From Thiohalocapsa sp. (GTDB lineage Bacteria; Pseudomonadota; Gammaproteobacteria; Chromatiales; Chromatiaceae): a DNA stretch of 64,000 nucleotides. Where the stretch lies: the NCBI GenBank assembly GCA_021736785.1, contig JAIPFF010000007.1:1-64000 (forward strand). The letters are read 5' to 3'. The position numbers and the translations under genes were made by a program. Under the pieces are notes generated by a model. The model had not been told where the DNA came from and made no database searches. It saw nothing but the letters and a program-made list of their open reading frames with translations. Positions 57,765-64,000 of the stretch are shown here, one piece after another; position 1 is the stretch's first letter, and each line of letters starts with the position of its first letter.

Positions 57765-58669
57765 CGGGCTTCGGGCTGGCGCTGGCTACATGCCTGCTTC
57801 AGTGGTACGAGATGTGTTAGAGCTGCGATCTGGTCTGCGATCAGTTTGCGCTCGCTGCTCTGGTCTGTTCCTTTGTCGACGATTTTGACAAAGGTGCGCT
57901 GACCGTGCGGGAACTGCAGGGGGCCGTCGAGCCAGGTCCAGGTGTCGATGTCCGGCGGGTCGCCGGCGAAGCTAACGGCTTGGTAAATGGCGCGCATAGC
58001 GTGAAAGAAGCGGGCATCGAATTCCGTGCGCGCCGAGGTTAGCCCCCAATCGCCGAGATCGAGATACACCGCTCCTTTGCCGTGAAACAGAACGACGGTG
58101 TTCAGCATCCACACATCTTTGCCATGGCGAACGGCGGCTTCGCGAACGGCTCGATGCACCAGCCGATGATGGATATGGCCATACTCACCCCAGGGATTGT
58201 GGGTGACGATACGCCTGATTTCGGGGGTTGCGATCCAGGGCTCGATTGCTGCCGATATTCGCGCATAGGTCCATTCCTGGTCTCGTTGGCAGCGGTCTTT
58301 CAGCGCATAGTCGGTCAGCCACGCTTGATCGCTTTGCGTTGCCGGAAACGCATTCTGCCACCGTTTGCGGTAAGCGCGTGGATGACGAGAGATGACTTCG
58401 GCATGGGCCGGTGCGGGCGGCGACGCGGCAAGCAGCAGGGTCTCCGCGGAAGCGAGAAAAGGCTGCATCCACAGCAGATCGTCGTCTTGGTGTGCGAAGA
58501 CGACCAAGGTTCCGGGGGCGCTGAATGGCTCGGACCCCTGTTCCATCGTGGCCCAGAGAAACCCTGCCAGCCCGAGTACCACTACGAGTACCAGAAACGG
58601 TAGCCGGCCCGAGGCTGTGCCGCGGGTCGCTGCAGATGTGCGCCGGTGCGTACTAAATGGGTGCTTCAC
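57761..58669 (-). CDS. PIG-L family deacetylase, membrane-anchored
   Basis: 302 residues. A transmembrane segment (LPFLVLVVVLGLAGFLWATM) is followed by the zinc motif VVFAHQDDDLLWM, corresponding to AHPDDE, and the second metal-binding stretch GEYGHIHHRLVHRAV. PIG-L enzymes remove N-acetyl groups from glucosamine-containing substrates. The catalytic domain should face the periplasm. It is the first gene of a two-gene operon with the SGNH protein, suggesting a deacetylation/acylation pair acting on an extracellular glycan; the substrate is unknown. Confidence 0.88.
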   Translation of the reverse strand: MKHPFSTHRRTSAATRGTASGRLPFLVLVVVLGLAGFLWATMEQGSEPFSAPGTLVVFAHQDDDLLWMQPFLASAETLLLAASPPAPAHAEVISRHPRAYRKRWQNAFPATQSDQAWLTDYALKDRCQRDQEWTYARISAAIEPWIATPEIRRIVTHNPWGEYGHIHHRLVHRAVREAAVRHGKDVWMLNTVVLFHGKGAVYLDLGDWGLTSARTEFDARFFHAMRAIYQAVSFAGDPPDIDTWTWLDGPLQFPHGQRTFVKIVDKGTDQSSERKLIADQIAALTHLVPLKQACSQRQPEAR

Positions 58670-58811
58670 GGGACGCTTGATCTCATCTCTCGTGCCAATG
58701 TCGATGAGGAGCCAACATGCGGCTGTATCAGTGCGCGGGAATTCAGATTATCTTCCGAAACCGTGCGGATGGAGCGCGTTTTGTTGCATCAGACTGCATT
58801 GAATCAGTTTT

Positions 58812-61061
58812 TCAGCCGGGTCGCGCGGACGACGTCGTCCCGGCATCGACGGCGCGTTGATGGGATAGGGGGGTGGCCGGTATCCGTTGCCAGGGCGGCA
58901 GATGCGGGCGGTCGATGAGATAGCCTTGGGCATAGTCGACGCCGATCTGGCGGAGGTTGCCGAGGATGGCGTCGTCTTCGACGAATTCGGCGATGGTGTG
59001 CTTGCCCATCAGCTTCGCCATCTTGTGAATGGATGCGACCATTTCGCGCGCAATCGGGTCCTTTGCGATGTCGCGGACGAACGCCCCGTCGATTTTGATC
59101 ATGTCGACGTCGAGATCGCGCAAATAGCCGAACGACGACAGCCCGGAGCCGAAATCGTCCAGCGAGAACGTGCAGCCGAGCTCGCGCATGCTGCGGATGA
59201 AGGCGCGGGTGCGCTCGAGATGCGCGATGGCGGCGGTCTCGGTGATTTCAAAGCCGATGCGGCGCGGCGCTATCTGGAATTCCGCGAATTGCTCGCGCAG
59301 GAAATCCGCCAGGCGCTCATCGCCGAGCGACGTCCCCGAGAGGTTGATCGAATAGCGTTCTTCGCGAGCGCCTGCCGGAACCTTGTACTGCGCCAAGCCC
59401 CGAAAGACGCTGCGGATCACCCAGCGGTCGAGCTGCGGCATCAGCCCGTATCGCTCTGCCGCCGGAATTACGGCGCCCGGTGCGATGATCGCCCCGGCCT
59501 TGTCCACCATGCGCAGCAGCACCTCGTAGTGGTCGACGGGCTGCGCCGGACAGCAGGCCGGGGCGATGGCCTGGCGGTAGAGCACGAAGCGGCCTTCTTC
59601 CATCGCCGCCTGGATACGGGCGATCTGTCCCATCTGGCCCCTTCGGTGTGCCATTTCGGCGTCGTCGGGACGGTAGACATGGACGCGTTTCCCGCCCAAC
59701 TCCTTGGCGGCGTAACAAGCCATGTCGGCGGCGCTGAGTATCTCGGACTGATTGCTGCAAGTGGCATCGATGCCGACTACGCCGATACTGACGCCGATGG
59801 CGAAGACCTGGTCTTCCCAGGGCATGCGGAAGCGAGTGATCAGCTCGGCGATTCGCTCCGCCAGTGCGACGCCTTCGTCGAGCTCTCGACGCTCCAGCAA
59901 CAGACCGAATTCGTCTCCGCCGAGGCGCGCGAGAATCCCCTTGGAGCGTGTCAGTTGACCGAGCTGGCGGCCGAGACGGCGCAGCAGTTCGTCGCCGGCG
60001 GCATGTCCGCAGGTGTCGTTGATGACCTTGAATTGATCCAGGTCCAGGTACAACAGCACATGCATATGCTGCAGCCGATGCGCCGCGTCGATGGCCGCCT
60101 GCAGGTGGTCTTCGAAATTGGCGCGGTTGAATAGACCCGTCAGCGCGTCGTGGTTGGCCTGCCAGCGCAGCCGCCGCTCCATCTCGCGCTGCGGGGTCAC
60201 GTCCTGGAACACGAGTACCGCGCCGTTTTGCTTGTCGCCGCGACCGCGGATGGGCGCCATCGACTCCTGCACCGCGCGCCGCGCGCCGTCGCGGGTCAGC
60301 AGGACCGTGCGTCCGTTCTGCGATGCGTGTCGCGGGTCGGCATCCGCGGCTGGTGTCGGCCGGCCGCGGCCTTGCACGGCATAAATGTCCTCGAGCTTGC
60401 GGCCTTTTGCGTCGGCGGCGGTCCAGCCGGTAATGGCCTCCGCCACCGGGTTGATGAAATCGACGCGCCCGTCGCTGTCCGTGGTGATGACGCCGTCGGC
60501 GATGGAGCGCAGCGTCACCATGGCCCGTTCCTTTTCCCGGTCCAGCGCGCAGGCCGCGGCCTCTTTTTCGTCGACCAGCGCTCGGGTCGATGCCGCGCGC
60601 AACAGGCAGTTCTCGAGGGCTCGGTCGAGATTGGCCAGGATCGGGCGGAACATTCCCGTCAACGGCAAAGTACTGCGCGGCGGCGCGCGATCGAGCAGCA
60701 GCAGCAGGCCGTAGCGAGGCAGCGGCAGCAGCAGGGCATGGGTGAAGTCGCTGGCGCCCGGGAGCAGCCATTGCAGGGCGTCGAGATCCTCGAGCAGCCG
60801 AGGCTCGCCCGCGGCCAGCTCGTCGGCTTGCGGGAACTCCCGTCCCTGGAGGGGCTGTAGATGGCGGCTGCCGATCACCCTTTTCAGTTTCAGCGCCGCG
60901 CCGGGTTTTTCGCGCAGCAGCGCCAAGCCGGCGGGAAAGCCGGAGTGATAGAGCAGGCGCTGCAGGATGCGCGCGACCAGCGGATCGAGCTCGTCGGCCG
61001 ATCCGATGGTGAGTGCCATTTCGTAGAGGATGGCAAGCGTGCGCTCCGTTTGTCCGCTCAT
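58812..61061 (-). CDS. GAF-like/PAS/GGDEF/EAL c-di-GMP turnover protein
   Basis: 749 residues. An N-terminal GAF-like region (about 1-165) is followed by a PAS domain (about 185-305: ADGVITTDSDGRVDFINPVAEAITGW). The GGDEF domain (about 310-475) has DLDQFKVINDTCGHAAGD and intact LARLGGDEFG. The EAL domain (about 485-735) has FEITETAAI, LDDFGSGLSSFGYL, KIDGAFV, AEFVEDD and QGYLIDRP, but the signature itself reads EVL (YEVLLRM) instead of EAL. Cyclase activity looks possible; phosphodiesterase activity is plausible but needs testing. It lies 2 nt downstream of the FIST gene, so FIST signals probably feed into this enzyme. Confidence 0.93.
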   Translation of the reverse strand: MSGQTERTLAILYEMALTIGSADELDPLVARILQRLLYHSGFPAGLALLREKPGAALKLKRVIGSRHLQPLQGREFPQADELAAGEPRLLEDLDALQWLLPGASDFTHALLLPLPRYGLLLLLDRAPPRSTLPLTGMFRPILANLDRALENCLLRAASTRALVDEKEAAACALDREKERAMVTLRSIADGVITTDSDGRVDFINPVAEAITGWTAADAKGRKLEDIYAVQGRGRPTPAADADPRHASQNGRTVLLTRDGARRAVQESMAPIRGRGDKQNGAVLVFQDVTPQREMERRLRWQANHDALTGLFNRANFEDHLQAAIDAAHRLQHMHVLLYLDLDQFKVINDTCGHAAGDELLRRLGRQLGQLTRSKGILARLGGDEFGLLLERRELDEGVALAERIAELITRFRMPWEDQVFAIGVSIGVVGIDATCSNQSEILSAADMACYAAKELGGKRVHVYRPDDAEMAHRRGQMGQIARIQAAMEEGRFVLYRQAIAPACCPAQPVDHYEVLLRMVDKAGAIIAPGAVIPAAERYGLMPQLDRWVIRSVFRGLAQYKVPAGAREERYSINLSGTSLGDERLADFLREQFAEFQIAPRRIGFEITETAAIAHLERTRAFIRSMRELGCTFSLDDFGSGLSSFGYLRDLDVDMIKIDGAFVRDIAKDPIAREMVASIHKMAKLMGKHTIAEFVEDDAILGNLRQIGVDYAQGYLIDRPHLPPWQRIPATPLSHQRAVDAGTTSSARPG

Positions 61062-61063
61062 GA

Positions 61064-62257
61064 TCAGCGCCGCGGCGTTTGCGTTTCCAGGGCAACGATG
61101 GCCGCATTGTGATAGAGCGGATAGCCGCCGCGATGACTGCTGCCGATCTCGCCGAGGGAGAGCGCGCCGAGCAGCGGGCGCGCGCCGAGCCGCTCGGAGA
61201 GGCCGCGCACCTCGCGCGCGGCCGCGCCGGCCCCGAGATGAAGGCGTCTGCCCGCGCAGTAGAAGGTCAATAGCGTCGCCGCGGCGTGCGCCATGCCCCC
61301 GCCCAGGCGTTCCGCCAGTGCGCCGGCGGCGGCCGTGCTGTCTTCGGCCGGCGCCTCCAGCAACGTCAGTATGGCGTGCTCCGGCACTTCGCCGACGCAG
61401 AACAGCGAGCCGTCGTCCTCGAGCGCGACGGGTATCCGCACCAGCACCTCGCCGTCCGCGCGCTGTATGCCGAACGGAAAGTGAACCGCCATGCGATAGA
61501 AATTATCCGCGTCGACGTCGATGTGGAACTGGGCACGGATGCGTTCCCGGTAGACGTCGAAGGCCGGGCGCCAGTCGATCTCGCGAATGCGGTTGCCGGA
61601 CGTGGCGGTGGCCGCGACCAAGTGATCCGGTTCCCGGTAGCCGTGCTCGAGCTCCGCGCCCACTGCGGGGAGCAGGGCGGCCAACACGCCGCCTTGCACG
61701 CAGCGCGTGTTGTCGAACAGGCAGGGAATGGGCGTGAAGGTCTCGCTGCCGGCATTGACACCGGCGTAGCGCACGCGATCCCCCAACTCTAGATAGAGCG
61801 TATCGAGCAGGCTGCCGATACTCGGCAGCATGGCATCGAACAGCATGAAGAGGGTCGCGACCTCATGGTCGTCGACGGACGTGCTCGCGGTGCGATCGAG
61901 AAGTTCCTCCACCGACGACACGAGCCTGTCGTTCGCGACGCCGTCGCTGTCCAGCAGCACGTATGCGGGCATCCTTCGCCAGGCAATGGCCGCCAAACCC
62001 TGCGGGTAGATGCCGTGCTCGTCGAGTACGGCAGGGAAAACCGCGCCGGCCAGCGGCACGCCGAGCTCGTTCGCTTGCCGCTGCAGATCCGGCAGTACGT
62101 CCGCCGCGCGCTCGGGCAGGAGCACCCATACGCCGCTGCCGGGCAACGCGCCGCAATGCTGATTCAACCAGCGTCGGAACGCTTGCGGATCGGCGTCCAC
62201 GAGGCGAACGGCTGCCAGCACGGTGGCTGCCTCGGTATCCGCAATGCTTTGTTCCAT
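61064..62257 (-). CDS. FIST-domain sensory protein
   Basis: 397 residues with an N-terminal FIST domain (GVWVLLPERAADVLPDLQRQANELGVPLAGAVFPAVLDE, ... DTLYLELGDRVRYAGVNAGSETF) and a C-terminal FIST_C domain (FDVYRERIRAQF ... GALSLGEIGSSHRGGYPLYHNAAIV). FIST proteins are thought to bind small ligands such as amino acids and to signal to partner enzymes. It is the first gene of an operon with the GGDEF/EAL protein. Close spacing and shared strand support a ligand sensor/c-di-GMP pair. Confidence 0.9.
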   Translation of the reverse strand: MEQSIADTEAATVLAAVRLVDADPQAFRRWLNQHCGALPGSGVWVLLPERAADVLPDLQRQANELGVPLAGAVFPAVLDEHGIYPQGLAAIAWRRMPAYVLLDSDGVANDRLVSSVEELLDRTASTSVDDHEVATLFMLFDAMLPSIGSLLDTLYLELGDRVRYAGVNAGSETFTPIPCLFDNTRCVQGGVLAALLPAVGAELEHGYREPDHLVAATATSGNRIREIDWRPAFDVYRERIRAQFHIDVDADNFYRMAVHFPFGIQRADGEVLVRIPVALEDDGSLFCVGEVPEHAILTLLEAPAEDSTAAAGALAERLGGGMAHAAATLLTFYCAGRRLHLGAGAAAREVRGLSERLGARPLLGALSLGEIGSSHRGGYPLYHNAAIVALETQTPRR

Positions 62258-62578
62258 GGCGACCTCTTCGAGCGGGGCGGGCGCTGCAAGGGGTCACGTT
62301 ACAGCGCCGTCGAAGTAAAATCCTATCTCCTTGTCATCGTACTACCGACGCGCGCGCCGTGATGCGTATGCGCTCAAATTTCTACACTTCGTTTCTTTGA
62401 ACGGCAACATCGACGAGCGCATGGTGCCATGTGGTTCATGCGGTGCACCCGCGGGTGAGTACCGAGGCCTGCAGTGATCTCGATTCGAGCAGCCTAGCGA
62501 CCCCCGTGTACCGGGCTCGTCGCGCGCCAGGGGCCCGGGGTAACAAAGCGGTGCGGTTCTGGTCGATAATGGCCGGCC
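62258..62578. other. Intergenic region between FIST and barrel genes
   Basis: About 320 bases between divergent genes. It should contain both promoters; none stands out. No RNA gene or repeat was recognised. Confidence 0.4.
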
Positions 62579-62679
62579 ATGCACACCGTTTCCCGCGCAT
62601 TGCTTCGAAAGGTGCATCGAGCCCATGGCGATCGGTTCCCGCAACCGTCGCATGGCGACAGGTGCCGCATGTTGCTCGT

Positions 62680-62715
62680 GATCCCGATCCCGATCCCGAT
62701 CCCGATCCCGATCCC
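62680..62715. repeat. GATCCC hexamer repeat, six units
   Basis: Six tandem GATCCC units. In the frame of the barrel gene they would read as alternating Ile-Pro (VIPIPIPIPIPIPFP), upstream of a plausible GTG start. Six GATC sites fall within 36 bp. Confidence 0.9.
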
Positions 62716-62751
62716 GTTTCCGACACCCGGGCGAGCCGGCTTCAATATCGC

Positions 62752-63757
62752 CGTGCACGCGGGCCATCCGCCGGGCGCGAGAGTCCGCAGCTCGCACGTA
62801 TGGCGACGGCTATTGCCGGTGCTGCTGCTGATCGCGCTCGGTCCGTCTGCCGCGCAACCGGTACTCTCGGTGGGTGGCGAGCTCAGCGCCGGCTATGACT
62901 CCAATCCGGCACAGAGTGCTGGCGGACCGGGACTGGCGTTCATACGCGCGGCACTCGACGCCGCTCAAGCGCATCGGCTCGGAAATGCCGACCTGACGCT
63001 CGGAGTAAACGCCTGGTACAGGGACTACGAGGCCGACAATGACAGCTACCGCCTGAGCGCCGTGTTGGACTGGACCCGCTTGACGGCGGCGGGCGCGGGC
63101 CAGTTGGGCTTATCGGCCGCGGGTGCCGTTTATCGGGACGCCTTGGTTGCGGCCGACGAGCGCAACGAGGCTGCCCTGACACTGCGCTACGACCACACGC
63201 TGACTGCCCGTGACGCCGTTGCCGCGACCGCCGAGGTGCGTTGGCTTGCCTACCGCAACGCGTCGCTGCCATGGGCCGGGCGCCCCGGCTCCGGTGCCGG
63301 CAACGGTTTCGGCGGGCCGCCTTCGGCCAGCTCGGAGCGCCGCGGCAAGGCCGAGCCCGAGGGCCGGGACGACCGGCTCGCCGGGCTCGAGCTCGGTGCC
63401 CGCCACCACTGGTCGCCCAAGGTCGAGAGCCTGATTTCCGTCGTTTATGCGCGCAACCATTCTCCCGTACCCGTAGAGGCGTATACGCGCGCGGGCGTCG
63501 GTCTGTCGGTTCGCGCCGAGCCCGTGGCTCACTGGCGTGTGCAGGCCGGGATCGGCTGGTCGCGCACCCGCTACGACCGGGCCCCGAGGCGGCGCGAGCG
63601 GACGGATTTCCAGCACGATGTCGGTGTGGCGGTAAGCAGGGCGCTGGGCGACAGCGCCGTGTTCTGCGGCGTGGACTGGCTGCGCAGCGATTCGACGATC
63701 GGCGAGCGCTCCTTTCGCCAGACAGTGACCGAGTGTGGCCTGTCGCATGCGTTCTGA
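62752..63757 (+). CDS. Predicted outer-membrane beta-barrel protein
   Basis: About 334 residues if translation starts at the GTG at 62752; an ATG at 62669 would add the Ile-Pro repeat. The signal peptide is WRRLLPVLLLIALGPSAAQ. The mature protein is a series of amphipathic strands with aromatic ends (VGGELSAGYDSN, LTLGVNAWYRDYEADND, YRLSAVLDWTRL, LTLRYDHTLTARDAV, GVGLSVRAEPVAHWRV, QAGIGWSRTRYD) and closes with an aromatic C-terminal residue (GLSHAF), as outer-membrane barrels do. It is close to proteins annotated as surface or capsule assembly barrels, but I do not assign a family. It overlaps the next gene by 11 nt. Confidence 0.7.
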
Positions 63758-64000
63758 TCGCGCCCGCGGAATCGGTCTGGCGCTGCTGTGCTGGCTCGCC
63801 TGCAGCGAGGCGCCGGCCGCAGAGCCGTTGCTGGCGAGAGTGGTTGCCGTGGATGCCGGCCAGATTAGTCTGCGTCCGGTCGGCGAAGCGCGCACGGGCG
63901 TCGCGCCGATCCGGCTGTCCGTCGACGGCCTCGATGTGCCTGAGGGGATCGTACCCGGCGAGCTCGTGCGTTATTGGCCGGGCGATGCCGCCGGCGGTTC
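63747..64000 (+). CDS. Exported protein, partial (runs off the window)
   Basis: Only 84 codons are present. The N-terminus MRSDRARGIGLALLCWLACS is followed by EAPAAEPLLA, either a lipoprotein signal with LACS or a Sec signal cut after APAA. The mature part begins VVAVDAGQISLRPVGEARTG and is not recognisable. It overlaps the barrel gene and is probably its partner. The product cannot be named. Confidence 0.6.
   Translation, partial: MRSDRARGIGLALLCWLACSEAPAAEPLLARVVAVDAGQISLRPVGEARTGVAPIRLSVDGLDVPEGIVPGELVRYWPGDAAGG

Overview
The window looks like a chromosomal segment of a GC-rich gammaproteobacterium. The support is a PolA gene, a Rep helicase, a complete Na+-translocating NADH:quinone reductase operon (nqrABCDEF plus nqrM), PilU-type retraction ATPases, DUF1840 and DUF2782 proteins, TRAP transporter genes and a CCA-encoding tRNA-Arg. 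No species name can be defended from the sequence alone.

Layout. (1) 1-3.5 kb: an OmpR/PhoP-type two-component system with a PepSY protein, divergent from a cytochrome b561 / SHP / diheme cytochrome c operon. The shared promoter region carries a PhoP-box-like pair of GCTGAC hexamers 11 bp apart. (2) 3.7-21.5 kb: the most striking region. Five consecutive minus-strand genes encode large secreted CRTAC1-like proteins (FG-GAP/VCBS repeats plus an ASPIC/UnbV domain). Each carries one to three copies of a shared ~134-residue, four-cysteine module that I do not recognise, and several end in different domains: ricin-type lectin, a domain resembling the beta-domain of the von Hippel-Lindau protein, or Calx-beta plus a MAM-like jelly roll. 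Hairpins follow at least four of the five genes, so they are probably separate transcription units. (3) 21.9-31 kb: polA preceded by a lone nonribosomal peptide synthetase (acyl-AMP ligase, PCP, C, A, PCP, TE) predicted to make an N-acyl amino acid. (4) 31.1-36.1 kb: a patch of mobile and defensive genes. It holds a 5'-truncated group II intron, a HigBA pair, an inverted ParE/RelE-type toxin-antitoxin pair, two sequences with the architecture of integron attC sites, a transposase scrap, a Fic protein fused to an AbiEi-like domain, and a broken ssb. (5) 36.2-43.9 kb: the nqr operon, a heptamer tandem repeat where apbE often sits, nqrM and a CBS-domain gene. (6) 44-55.3 kb: housekeeping and transport genes (tRNA-Arg, rep, DUF2782, TRAP small and large permeases, PilZ, CBS plus ion transporter, two PilU-like ATPases, DUF1840). 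(7) 55.5-64 kb: an MNT/HEPN toxin-antitoxin pair with a frameshifted HEPN gene, an EamA fragment, a PIG-L deacetylase plus SGNH protein operon, a FIST sensor plus GGDEF/EAL protein operon, and an outer-membrane-barrel-like gene overlapping a gene that runs off the window.

How the parts work together. The two-component system probably controls the divergent cytochromes. The nqr genes make one sodium-pumping respiratory complex, with NqrM as maturation factor. PilZ, the GGDEF/EAL protein, the FIST sensor and the PilU-like ATPases point to c-di-GMP-linked surface behaviour. The five CRTAC1-like proteins would be secreted, calcium-binding surface or extracellular proteins; their role is unknown.
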